DNA of 64,000 nt from Nocardioides panacis (lineage in GTDB: Bacteria; Actinomycetota; Actinomycetes; Propionibacteriales; Nocardioidaceae), in NCBI RefSeq assembly GCF_019039255.1, contig NZ_CP077062.1:186001-250000 (forward strand). Direction: 5' to 3'. Below, in pieces: positions 41,626 to 49,615 of the stretch. The translations under genes were made by a program, and so were the position numbers. The first letter of the stretch is position 1. Every line of letters begins with the position of its first letter. The notes under the pieces are model-generated. The model was not told the origin of the DNA, ran no database searches, and was given only the letters and a program-made list of their open reading frames with translations.

Positions 41626-42459
41626 GTGAGCACCGAGTTCGACCGCGGCATCGCGGTCACCGCCCGACCGTCCGCGCCCGCGACGTACGACACGGAGCTC
41701 GGTGCCGGCTGGCAGATCGGCGCCGGCGTCAACGGCGGCCTGCTGCTGGCCACCCTGGGCAACGCGCTGGGCTCCACGTTCGCCGCGGACGGCGGCCACG
41801 TCGACCCGGTCTCGATCAGCGCCTACTACCTCTCCGCGTCGCGCCCCGGGCCGGCCGTGGTCAGCACCGAGGTGCTGCGCGCCCGTCGCAGCATGTCCAC
41901 CGGGTCGGCGTCCCTGCTGCAGACCGACGACGACGGCGGCAGCGTCGAGCGGATCCGGGCGCTGGCGACGTACGGCGACCTGGCGGGCCTGCCCGACGAC
42001 GTGCGCACCACCGCCACCCCGCCGGACCTCCCGCCGCCCGACCGGTGCGTCTCGGCCGCGGACGCCCCGCCGTCCTTCATGGCGCAGGCCGGGCTGCTGG
42101 AGCGGCTCGACCTGCGGCTGGACCCGGCGTACGTCGGCTGGGCGGTCGGCAAGCCGTCCGGCACCGGCCGGATCCAGGGGTGGCTGCGGATGGCCGACCC
42201 GCGCGAGCCCGACCCGCTCCTGCTGCTGCTCGCCGTCGACGCGCTGCCGCCGGTGACGTTCGACCTCGGCCTGCTCGGCTGGACGCCGACCCTGGAGCTG
42301 ACCGTGCACCTGCGGGCGAGGCCCGCGCCGGGCTGGCTGCGGGTGGTCGCCTCCACGCGGAACCTGGCCGGTAGCTTCCTCGAGGAGGACGCCGAGGTCT
42401 GGGACTCCGACGACCGGCTGGTCGCCCAGTCGCGCCAGCTCGCCCGCGCGCCGCGCTGA
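41626..42459 (+). CDS. Acyl-CoA thioesterase (TesB-like, double hotdog)
   Basis: The 277-residue protein has two hotdog-like halves. The first shows WQIGAGVNGGLLLATLGNAL, HVDPVSISAYYLSASRPGPA and TEVLRARRSMSTGSASLLQ. The second shows GWLRMADPREPDPLLLLLAVDALPP and LGLLGWTPTLELTVHLRA. This pattern belongs to the thioesterase-like superfamily (TesB/4HBT_3) that hydrolyses acyl-CoA. The start is GTG 41626. The natural substrate is unknown. Confidence 0.85.
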   Translation: MSTEFDRGIAVTARPSAPATYDTELGAGWQIGAGVNGGLLLATLGNALGSTFAADGGHVDPVSISAYYLSASRPGPAVVSTEVLRARRSMSTGSASLLQTDDDGGSVERIRALATYGDLAGLPDDVRTTATPPDLPPPDRCVSAADAPPSFMAQAGLLERLDLRLDPAYVGWAVGKPSGTGRIQGWLRMADPREPDPLLLLLAVDALPPVTFDLGLLGWTPTLELTVHLRARPAPGWLRVVASTRNLAGSFLEEDAEVWDSDDRLVAQSRQLARAPR

Positions 42460-42466
42460 CCGCCGC

Positions 42467-42823
42467 TCAGATCCCGTTGAACCGTGCGGTCTCGATGGCC
42501 GCCTGCGCCCGCAGGGACACCGGCCACGAGGCGACGAACCCGTCCATGGCAGCGTCCCACGGCGGGGTGGCGGACACGAAGTCGCTGGCGACGGCGTCCG
42601 CGAGCGCCTCGTCCCCGTCGCCCAGGGCCCGGTCGACGAGCGCGAGCAGCCGGTCCAGGGCGGAGGTCTGCTGCAGCACGAACAGCTCCAGCGCCCGGTC
42701 GCGCAGCAGCCCCATCAGCACGAACTCGTCGCCGCCGGGCAGGTGCGCGAGGTGCGCCCGCAGCAGGTCGCGCACCTCCGGTACGTCGCGGCGCAGCGCC
42801 TCGACCAGGTCCTCCAGGCTCAT
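42467..42823 (-). CDS. Unknown 118-residue helical protein
   Basis: The protein starts MSLEDLVEALRRDVPEVRDLLRAHLAHLPG and ends VSLRAQAAIETARFNGI. It is acidic, Leu-rich and probably all-helical, without membrane segments. I recognise no family. The start at 42823 overlaps the end of the next upstream gene (42820) by four bases, so the two are translated together. Confidence 0.65.
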   Translation of the reverse strand: MSLEDLVEALRRDVPEVRDLLRAHLAHLPGGDEFVLMGLLRDRALELFVLQQTSALDRLLALVDRALGDGDEALADAVASDFVSATPPWDAAMDGFVASWPVSLRAQAAIETARFNGI

Positions 42824-43938
42824 GCCGTGCCTCGCAGGAACCGGCCCCGGGGCATCGCGTAGACGTAGCGCGCGCCGGGGTACTCGCTCAGCGACCAGAG
42901 CTGGTCGCGGGCGGGCCAGTAGGTGATGTCCTCGGGGCCGACCGACAGCTGCCACCGGTGCTCGACCAGCTCGCCCGGCCGGCCGACCCACACGCTGCCC
43001 AGGCGGTACCGCCCGCGGCTGGTGGTGACGAACCAGGTGCCGTCGACCACGGTCGCGCCCTGCATCCCGGGGACGCCGCCGTCGTCGAGGGTGAGCGGGA
43101 CCGAGCGGCCGTCCGGCTCGGCGTGCAGCAGCGAGGACACCGGGTCGATCCCGTAGCGCACCAGGCGGGTGGACATCTCGCCCCGGCCGTACTCGCCGGC
43201 GACGAGCCGGTGCGGGCTGGTGCTCCGGTCCAGCGACGCGAACGAGTAGCGCAGCTGGTCCGTGCCGTGGCCGGCGTGCGCGTCGTAGGTGAAGCGCACC
43301 GGGAGCAGGTAGCGGTAGCCGAACGCGTCGACCCGGTCGCCGGTCACCCGCAGCCGGGTCGCGTCGCCGGCCGGCGCCCGCACGATGTCGTCGAGCCGGA
43401 ACGAGCTGAACCCGCGCGCGGTGCCGGCGACGTGCACGTGGTCGCCGTGCCAGACGATCCCGCCGGCGTGCACGGTCACCGGGCGTACGTCGACCGAGCC
43501 GTCGTCGCGCAGGAACGGCTCCACGAGGAGCACGTGGCGGTAGCGCAGGTCCGAGGGGTCGGTCAGGTCCACCAGCGTCAGCCGCGCGCCGTGCGAGCAG
43601 CCGTCCACCTCGTGGGAGTAGGAGCTGGTCATCAGGAGCTGCCGGCCGTCGACGTCGTCACCCGCCCCACCGGTGGCCGAGTCGGCCGACGTGGTGATGC
43701 CCTGCGGCCACCAGCGCGGCGAGCGCATGTCCTCGCGGTCCCACCGGAAGCCCCACACGGCCGCCGGCGCCGGCACCCGCACGGCGCGCGCCCGGCGGTC
43801 CAGGTCGCCGAGCACCCCGCGCAGCCCGACGCGGCCGCCCAGCCGGTCGGCGAGCGCGTCGACCTCCGCGGCGCGGTCCGCGCCGCGCAGCAGGTGCACG
43901 CCTGCGTGCTGGCCGGGGCGCGGCTCGGGAGGCTCCAC
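42820..43938 (-). CDS. Unknown beta-rich protein, possible propeller
   Basis: This 372-residue protein has many short strands and repeated WxxD/GxxW-type blades. A typical early segment is WGFRWDREDMRSPRWWPQGITTSAD, followed by LLMTSSYSHEVDGCSHGARLTLVDL and AGGIVWHGDHVHVAGTARG. Similar unannotated proteins occur in many actinobacteria, in my recollection, and a beta-propeller fold is likely. There is no signal peptide and no catalytic motif I can name. It is coupled to the 118-residue gene downstream. Confidence 0.65.
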   Translation of the reverse strand: MEPPEPRPGQHAGVHLLRGADRAAEVDALADRLGGRVGLRGVLGDLDRRARAVRVPAPAAVWGFRWDREDMRSPRWWPQGITTSADSATGGAGDDVDGRQLLMTSSYSHEVDGCSHGARLTLVDLTDPSDLRYRHVLLVEPFLRDDGSVDVRPVTVHAGGIVWHGDHVHVAGTARGFSSFRLDDIVRAPAGDATRLRVTGDRVDAFGYRYLLPVRFTYDAHAGHGTDQLRYSFASLDRSTSPHRLVAGEYGRGEMSTRLVRYGIDPVSSLLHAEPDGRSVPLTLDDGGVPGMQGATVVDGTWFVTTSRGRYRLGSVWVGRPGELVEHRWQLSVGPEDITYWPARDQLWSLSEYPGARYVYAMPRGRFLRGTA

Positions 43939-43973
43939 CTCGACAGTCTGACGGAAGCCGTGAAAATGGCATC

Positions 43974-45113
43974 ATGCGGACCGTGCCTTCCTCGCCAGCC
44001 GCCGACGTCCTGGTGGTCGGTGCTGCGGTCGTGCGGCACGGTCGCGTGCTGGCCACCCGGCGCACGCATCCTCCGGAGGCCGCCGGGAGGTGGGAGTTCC
44101 CGGGCGGCAAGGTCGAGCCGGGGGAGGAGCTCGCCGCGGCGGTGGTCCGCGAGGTCCGCGAGGAGCTCGGCTGCGGGGTGGTGGTGACCCGGGTGCTCGA
44201 CGGGGCCCAGCCGGTCAAGCCGGGCTACACCCTGCGGGTCGCGGTGGCCGAGCTGGTGGACGGCGAGCCGGTGCCGCGCGAGCACGACCTGCTGCGCTGG
44301 CTCGGCCCCGAGGAGCTCGACGTGGTGCCCTGGCTGGCGCCGGACCTGCCGTTCCTCGCCGAGCTGCGCGAGCTGCTGCTCGACGGCCACCCCCTGGAGG
44401 GCGGCAACGTCGGAGGCGCGGTCCGGATCGGGCACACCGTGCGCCGCCCGACCGGGCCGTGGACCCCCGCGGTGCACCGGCTGCTCGACCGGGTGCGCGG
44501 GCTGCGGGCGGTGCCGCAGGTGCTGGGCGTCGACGCCCGGGGCCGCGAGGTGCTGACCTACCTGCCCGGCACGATCGTCGACCTGGACGACGCCGTGCTC
44601 TCCGACGCGCAGCTCGAGGACCTCACCCGCTGGACCCGCGAGCTGCACGACGCGGTCGACGGGTTCGTCGGCGAGGGGCCCTGGCGGTTCTTCCCGGTCG
44701 ACGGCGCGCACCTGGTCGGGCACAACGACGTGGCGCCGTACAACGTGGTGTTCGCGAGGGACCGGGTCGCCGGCGTCTTCGACTGGGACCTGGCCGGCCC
44801 GACCACCCGGCTCTTCGAGCTGGCGCACCTGGCCTGGAGCGGCGTGCCGCTGTTCCGGGAGACCCCGCCGGCCGACGTGGCGCGGCGCCTCGAGCTGATG
44901 GCCGCGACGTACGGCGGCGGGGTGAGCGCGCGGCAGATCCTGCACACCGTGCCGGTCCTCAAGCAGGTCGGGGTGGACGGCATCCGGGCCTGGATCGAGG
45001 CCGGGGACCCGGCCGGCGTCGCGCAGGCGGCCGTCGGCGAGCCGGCGCGCACCGAGCGGGCCGTGGCCGCCCTGGCGGCGCGCGTGCCCGCGATCGAGGA
45101 GGAGCTGTCGTGA
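43974..45113 (+). CDS. Fusion of NUDIX hydrolase and aminoglycoside-phosphotransferase-like domain
   Basis: Residues 1-130 are a MutT-like NUDIX domain with a complete box (GKVEPGEELAAAVVREVREELG), preceded by WEFPGGK. Residues about 145-379 are an APH-like kinase domain: GAVRIGHTVRRPTGPWTPAV, EVLTYLPGTIVDLDD, then the catalytic loop GHNDVAPYNVVF and the DWD metal motif in AGVFDWDLAGPT. The N-lobe of the kinase is short and lacks an obvious glycine loop. The first half would sanitise (d)NTPs such as 8-oxo-dGTP; the target of the kinase half is unknown. The single frame and absence of a break show a true fusion. Confidence 0.85.
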   Translation: MRTVPSSPAADVLVVGAAVVRHGRVLATRRTHPPEAAGRWEFPGGKVEPGEELAAAVVREVREELGCGVVVTRVLDGAQPVKPGYTLRVAVAELVDGEPVPREHDLLRWLGPEELDVVPWLAPDLPFLAELRELLLDGHPLEGGNVGGAVRIGHTVRRPTGPWTPAVHRLLDRVRGLRAVPQVLGVDARGREVLTYLPGTIVDLDDAVLSDAQLEDLTRWTRELHDAVDGFVGEGPWRFFPVDGAHLVGHNDVAPYNVVFARDRVAGVFDWDLAGPTTRLFELAHLAWSGVPLFRETPPADVARRLELMAATYGGGVSARQILHTVPVLKQVGVDGIRAWIEAGDPAGVAQAAVGEPARTERAVAALAARVPAIEEELS

Positions 45114-45407
45114 CGGTCCGGGCGGTGCTCTACGAGGAGGACGACGCGCGCGCGGTCGCGGCCCGGCTGCGGGCGAGCGGCTTCGAGGCGTCCGTCGCGC
45201 GGGAGCGGTTCGCGGGCGAGGACGACGACGAGGACCACCCCTGGACGGTGCTCACCGACAGCGCCGGTGTTCATGGTCGAGGTGGTCGTCGAGGAGCACG
45301 ACGGCTGGGTCGACGACGCGCCGCCGGACAGCCCGGCCGCACCCGCCGCGCCGCTCGACCTCCCGGACGGGCCACGTCGGGTCAAAGGGCACTTCCGGGC
45401 GCCCTAG
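45110..45407 (+). CDS. Small unknown protein with one-base frameshift
   Basis: GTG 45110 opens TVRAVLYEEDDARAVAARLR ASGFEASVARERFAGEDDDEDHPWTVLTD; near 45260 the frame must lose one base (or gain two) to continue APVFMVEVVVEEHDGWVDD and a proline-rich end at 45407. The restored protein has 98 residues with an alternating strand-helix-strand pattern, as in small ferredoxin-like domains. I recognise no family. It overlaps the fusion gene stop by four bases, and mshB begins 11 bases later. Confidence 0.6.
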
Positions 45408-45417
45408 AGTTGGAGCC

Positions 45418-46323
45418 ATGGACCAACGGATGCTGCTCGTGCACGCCCACCCCGACGACGAGACCATCGGCCAGGGCGCGACCATGGCCAAGTACGTCGC
45501 CCGGGGCACCCAGGTCACCCTGGTGACCTGCACCCTCGGCGAGGAGGGCGAGGTGCTGGTGCCCTCCCTGGAGCACCTCGCGGCCGACAAGACCGACGCG
45601 CTCGGCGAGCACCGCGTCACCGAGCTGGCCAACGCCATGAAGGAGCTCGGGGTCACCGACCACCGGTTCCTCGGCGGGGCCGGCCACTACCGCGACTCCG
45701 GGATGATGTGGGACGAGCAGCGGCGTGCCGTCGCCCGTGCCGAGACCAAGGAGGGCACGTTCTGGCGCGCCGACCTCCTGGAGGCCTCGGACCTGCTCGT
45801 CGACATCATCCGCGAGGTCCGCCCGCAGGTGCTGGTGACCTACGACCAGTACGGCAACTACGGCCACCCCGACCACATCCAGGCGCACCGGGTCGCGACG
45901 TACGCCACCGCGCTGGCCGCCGTCACGTCCTACCGCCCCGAGCTCGGCCCGGCCTGGGACATCGCCAAGGTCTACTGGGGCGCGATGTCGATGAACCGGA
46001 TGCGGGAGGGCCTGCGGGCGCTGCGCGCGGCCGGCGACACCACGTCCTTCGAGGGCATGGACCCCGAGGGCGAGATGCCGCCGTTCATGGTCCCCGACGA
46101 CCAGCTGTCGGCCGTGGTCGAGGCCGACGAGTTCGCCGAGGCGAAGATGCGGGCCATGAAGGCGCACGCCACCCAGATCTCGGTCGACGGCCCGTTCTTC
46201 GCGCTGTCGAACAACATCGGCAACCAGGTGTGGGGCACCGAGTTCTACCGGCTCGCCAAGGGCGTGCAGGGACCGACCAACGAGGCCGGTCTCGAGACGG
46301 ACCTGTTCGCGGGTCTTGACTAG
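45418..46323 (+). CDS. mshB: N-acetyl-glucosaminyl-inositol deacetylase (mycothiol biosynthesis)
   Basis: MshB removes the acetyl group from GlcNAc-Ins in mycothiol synthesis. The 301-residue protein has the zinc motif HAHPDDETIGQGA (His11, Asp14) and a third ligand in YGHPDHIQAHR. The MshB-typical CTLGEEGEVLVPSLEHLAAD and FLGGAGHYRDSGMMW distinguish it from the amidase Mca. It has normal length. Its stop lies inside the start of the DUF6113 gene. Confidence 0.93.
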   Translation: MDQRMLLVHAHPDDETIGQGATMAKYVARGTQVTLVTCTLGEEGEVLVPSLEHLAADKTDALGEHRVTELANAMKELGVTDHRFLGGAGHYRDSGMMWDEQRRAVARAETKEGTFWRADLLEASDLLVDIIREVRPQVLVTYDQYGNYGHPDHIQAHRVATYATALAAVTSYRPELGPAWDIAKVYWGAMSMNRMREGLRALRAAGDTTSFEGMDPEGEMPPFMVPDDQLSAVVEADEFAEAKMRAMKAHATQISVDGPFFALSNNIGNQVWGTEFYRLAKGVQGPTNEAGLETDLFAGLD

Positions 46324-46658
46324 GGCGCTGCGCCACCTGGCCGCACTGCTGGTCGGACTCGTCGTCGGCGTCGCGTCGGTGGCGGTGCACCGCTCGGCGT
46401 TCCCCCCTCGGGCTGCTCCTCGCGGCGGTCACGACCTACGCCGTGCCGTGGTGGCTGCTGCGCTCGTCGGCCCCGCGGACGGCGACGACCTACGCCGTCG
46501 GCTGGCTGGCCGTGCTCGGCGTGGCGGTCGCGGGCCGCCCCGAGGGCGACTTCGCGGTCGCCCAGGACCTCGAGGGGATCGCGTTCCTCGTGGTGGGTCT
46601 CGGGTTGGTCGCCGTGGCGCTCGCCGGGATCACTGGCGGACGCGGTTCGGGCACGTAG
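46316..46658 (+). CDS. DUF6113-like small membrane protein (one-base frameshift)
   Basis: TTG 46316 overlaps the mshB stop. The protein has four hydrophobic segments: LAALLVGLVVGVASVAVHRS, then after the run of six C (46402-46407) read as five, FPLGLLLAAVTTYAVPWWLL, ATTYAVGWLAVLGVAVAGR and GIAFLVVGLGLVAVALAGI. The restored length is 113 residues. A DUF6113-type protein next to mshB is common in actinobacteria (recollection). No function is known. Confidence 0.75.
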
Positions 46659-46667
46659 GGTCTGCTC

Positions 46668-48380
46668 GTGAGCGACGAGCCGTACCGCACCAGCGACCGC
46701 CGCGTGATCCCGGCCCTGATGCTGGGCCTGGTCGCACTGTTCGGCGCGGTGTACGTCGCCGGCTACTTCTTCACCTCCGACCGCATCCCCCGGGGCACGA
46801 CGGTCAGCGGCGTCGAGATCGGCGGCCTGACGCCGGTCGCCGCGCAGGCCCGGTTGCGCACCGGCCTCGAGCAGCGGGCCACCGACCCGGTCCGGGTCGT
46901 CGCGAACGGCGAGCCCGCGAGCATCGACCCGACCGGCGCCGGTCTCTCGGTCGACGTGCCGGCCACGGTCGCGCAGTCGGGCGGCGGCCGCAGCTGGGAG
47001 CCGGGCCGCATGTGGGACTACTTCGCCGGCGGCAGCGACGAGGACGCGGTCGTCCGCGTGGACCGCGACGCCCTGGACCGGGCGGTCGCCGAGGTGGCCG
47101 ACGAGGTCGACGTACCAGCGGTGGAGGGGTCGGTCGCGTTCGCGGGCGGGGAGGCCGTCGCGAAGTACCCCGAGAAGGGCACGGTCGTCGACCGGGACGC
47201 CGCGGCCGACGCGGTCACCGGGGCCTTCCTCGGCGCGGGCGACCCCGTCGAGCTGCCCACCGTCGAGGCGGACCCGCAGGTCGGCAAGGACGCGGTCAGC
47301 CGCGCGATGGAGGGCTTCGCCAACCCGGCGGTGTCCGCGTCCGTCGTGGTCGCGCTCGCCGGCGAGGGCGTCTCGCTGCAGCCCGAGGACTTCACGCCGG
47401 CGCTGTCGATGACGCCCGTCGACGGCGAGCTCGAGCCGGTGCTCGACGGCGCGGTGCTGGTCGACGCGCTGGGTCCGCGGATGCGCACGATCGCCCGCTC
47501 GCCCCGGGACGCGTCGTTCCGGATCGTCCGCGGGGTGCCGGAGGTGGTGCCGTCCCGGGTCGGCGTGACGTTCGACCCGGCCGACGTGACCGGCCGGTTC
47601 CTCGACGTGCTCACCAGGACCGGCGCCGACCGGCGGCTCGACGTCGCCAGCGTCGAGGCCCCGCCGGACTTCACCACCGAGGCGGCGAACGCGCTCGGCG
47701 TGACCGAGCGGGTCTCCTCGTTCACCACGAGCTTCCCCTACGCGTCGTACCGGAACCAGAACCTCGGGCGGGCCGCGGAGCTCATCGACGGCACCCTGCT
47801 GAAGCCCGGCGACACCTTCAGCCTCAACGACACGGTCGGCGAGCGGACCGCCGCGAACGGCTTCACCAAGGGCTTCGTGATCAGCGACGGGGTGTTCAGG
47901 GAGGACTTCGGCGGCGGCGTCAGCCAGGTCGCGACCACGACGTTCAACGCCGCCTTCTTCGCCGGGCTCGAGGACGTCGAGCACAAGCCGCACTCGTTCT
48001 ACATCGACCGCTACCCGGTCGGCCGAGAGGCCACCGTCGCGTGGGGCGCGGTCGACCTGCGCTTCCGGAACACCACGCCGTACGGCGTCTACGTCCGGGC
48101 CTCCGTCGACCCGTCGAGCCCGTCGCGGCAGGGCGCCATGCACGTGTCGATGTACTCCACGAAGTACTGGGACATCAAGGCCGAGCAGTCCGCGCGCTAC
48201 AACGAGACGGCGCCCGAGACCCGGCAGCTCAGCGGACCGGAGTGCGTGCCGAACACCGGCTACGGCGGCTTCGACATCGACGTCTACCGCCTGTTCTACA
48301 AGGCCGGGTCCTCGAAGCTGGACCACCGGGAGACCATGCACACCCGCTACACCCCGTCGGACTCCGTCGTCTGCTCCTGA
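46668..48380 (+). CDS. VanW-family protein with peptidoglycan-binding domains
   Basis: This 570-residue protein has an N-terminal membrane anchor (about 14-36, VIPALMLGLVALFGAVYVAGYFF). A peptidoglycan-binding_4-type region follows (GTTVSGVEIGGLTPVAAQARL and a second unit about 150 residues later). The VanW domain is near the C-terminus: SSFTTSFPYASYRNQNLGRAAELIDG, GDTFSLNDTVGERTAANGF, GGGVSQVATTTFNAAFFAGL, FYIDRYPVGREATV. VanW is associated with wall-remodelling and vancomycin clusters, but its activity is unproven. It acts outside the membrane. Confidence 0.88.
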   Translation: MSDEPYRTSDRRVIPALMLGLVALFGAVYVAGYFFTSDRIPRGTTVSGVEIGGLTPVAAQARLRTGLEQRATDPVRVVANGEPASIDPTGAGLSVDVPATVAQSGGGRSWEPGRMWDYFAGGSDEDAVVRVDRDALDRAVAEVADEVDVPAVEGSVAFAGGEAVAKYPEKGTVVDRDAAADAVTGAFLGAGDPVELPTVEADPQVGKDAVSRAMEGFANPAVSASVVVALAGEGVSLQPEDFTPALSMTPVDGELEPVLDGAVLVDALGPRMRTIARSPRDASFRIVRGVPEVVPSRVGVTFDPADVTGRFLDVLTRTGADRRLDVASVEAPPDFTTEAANALGVTERVSSFTTSFPYASYRNQNLGRAAELIDGTLLKPGDTFSLNDTVGERTAANGFTKGFVISDGVFREDFGGGVSQVATTTFNAAFFAGLEDVEHKPHSFYIDRYPVGREATVAWGAVDLRFRNTTPYGVYVRASVDPSSPSRQGAMHVSMYSTKYWDIKAEQSARYNETAPETRQLSGPECVPNTGYGGFDIDVYRLFYKAGSSKLDHRETMHTRYTPSDSVVCS

Positions 48381-48383
48381 CCA

Positions 48384-48433
48384 GCGCTGGTTGAGGTGCC
48401 CGAGGCGCTAGCCGAGGGCCTCGAAACCTGGTC
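48384..48433. repeat. REP-like repeat, half unit
   Basis: The stretch GCGCTGGTTGAGGTG...GAGGGCCTCGAAACCTGGTC (50 bases) recurs almost unchanged at 48908-48957. It lies directly after the VanW gene and ends inside the stop codon of the GIY-YIG gene. Confidence 0.75.
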
Positions 48434-48725
48434 ACTCGGTCGCGCGGCTCTGGCCCCGCCGTGAGAGACCCGGAAGGTCGTCGAACCGGCCCTCGATCAA
48501 GGCGATCCTCTTGGCCCGGCTCCAGCCCTGCACCCGCTTCTCCATCGCGTAGGCCTCGGCGATGGAGTCGTACGCCGCGTGCCACCTGAGCCGGACGGGG
48601 CGACGTCGGCGGGTGTACGCGGCGCCCAGTCCCTCCTGATGCTCGGACAGGCGGCGCTCGAGGTCCCAGGTGCTCCCGACGTAGAACGACTTGTCTCGGC
48701 ACTCGAGGATGTAGACGAAGGGCAT
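48432..48725 (-). CDS. GIY-YIG single-domain nuclease
   Basis: This 97-residue YhbQ/UvrC-N-like domain contains FVYILECRDKSFYVGSTWDLERRLSEH (GIY-YIG core with YIL...FYVGST and the Arg of DLERRL), AAYTRRRRPVRL, and the catalytic Glu in YAMEKRVQGWSRAKRIALIE. Such stand-alone domains are predicted DNA-processing nucleases. ATG 48725 is the natural start, although the frame remains open upstream through repeats. It is bracketed by REP-like repeats on both sides. Confidence 0.88.
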   Translation of the reverse strand: MPFVYILECRDKSFYVGSTWDLERRLSEHQEGLGAAYTRRRRPVRLRWHAAYDSIAEAYAMEKRVQGWSRAKRIALIEGRFDDLPGLSRRGQSRATE

Positions 48726-48801
48726 GGGACAGCGTGTCCGCTGATCCCGGCAGGGACAACGGCGGTCTCCTCTGTCTGTGGACAGCGACCTGGTGCGGGG
48801 T

Positions 48802-49015
48802 GGTTTCGAGGCTCGCTGCGCTCGCACCTCAACCAGCGTTGGTCGAGGTGTCCGAGGCGCTGGCCGGTCTCGCGTTGGTTGAGGTGTCCGAGGCGCTGGC
48901 CGGTCTCGCGTTGGTTGAGGTGTCCGAGGCGCTGGCCGAGGGCCTCGAAACCTGGTCCGTCGCGAAGGTGCGGGTGGTCTCGAGGCTCGCTGCGCTCGCA
49001 CCTCGACCAGCGTTT
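48802..49015. repeat. REP-like patch with 36-bp tandem repeat and flanking inverted copies
   Basis: The patch opens with GGTTTCGAGG-CTCGCTGCGCTCGCACC (48802) and has three units of exactly 36 bp starting at 48836, 48872 and 48908 (GCGTTGGTTGAGGTGTCCGA, then GGCGCTGGCC). It then turns back through GGGCCTCGAAACC and has a second GGTCTCGAGGCTCGCTGCGC copy at 48976. GAGGCTCGCTGCGCTCGCAC elements of this sort are dispersed in Nocardioides-like genomes (recollection). This and the adjacent unassigned bases fill 48726-49022. Confidence 0.75.
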
Positions 49016-49022
49016 GGCGGGG

Positions 49023-49614
49023 CTAGAGGACGCGCACGGTGACCCGGTCGGGGGGCGCCGAGCGGGAACCAGCGCCGCCACGCGTCGTACAGCTCGTGCA
49101 GGTCGCCCGGTGAGAGCTTCACGCAGCCGTAGGACCGGTAGTCGTTGACCTTCGGGTACTCCCAGCGGCACAGCTGGTCGCCCCGGGTGTCCGCGCACTG
49201 CCGGTTGCCGGCGCCCTGCTCGGAGTGGATGAACAGGTCGGTGCGCATCGTGCCGTGGGCGCAGGTCTTCTGGCCGAGGTAGATCGCCCGGCCCTTGATC
49301 AGGTTGCCGTGGTAGTCCGCGAACAGCCGCGGCCGGTAGGTCCCGTCCGGCAGCCAGCCGCGGTTGCGTGCGCAGGAGTCCGTCGCGTTGCGGAAGTAGC
49401 CGGACCCGGCCCGCCACTCCAGCCGCTGCAGGGACGTGCGGTGGCTGCCGGTGCCGCGGAACACCTCCCAGGTCAGCGTCGAGCGGAAGGTGTCCCGGTA
49501 GTTCTTGTGGAAGGTGATCACCGCGTAGCGCGCGGAGCCCTCCGCGGTGGCCGCCGGCGCGACGGTCAGGCCGGCGACCAGCGCCAGCATCAGCAGCGCG
49601 AGGCGGGTGCGCAC
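49023..49614 (-). CDS. Secreted L,D-transpeptidase (YkuD) with one-base frameshift near the end
   Basis: This protein cross-links or modifies peptidoglycan. It has a signal peptide (about 1-24, ending PAATA), and a YkuD core: TSLQRLEWRAGSGYF, DLFIHSEQGAG, RSYGCVKLSPGDL with the catalytic Cys. After WFPLGAP the run of six G on the plus strand (49050-49055) throws the frame into the REP repeats, giving a spurious tail with repeated ARPASASDTSTN. With five G it ends DRVTVRVL and a stop at 49023, at 196 residues. It starts at GTG 49614, just after the GNAT gene stop. Confidence 0.85.
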
Positions 49615-49615
49615 G

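Noticed and set aside
48836-48957. 36-bp tandem repeats considered as a CRISPR array
   Set aside because: The repeats are directly contiguous with no unique spacers, and no cas genes are present.
48829-49022. C-terminal protein repeat ARPASASDTSTN as part of the L,D-transpeptidase
   Set aside because: It arises by reading the REP-like DNA after a one-base shift; removing one G gives a natural end (DRVTVRVL, stop) before the repeats.
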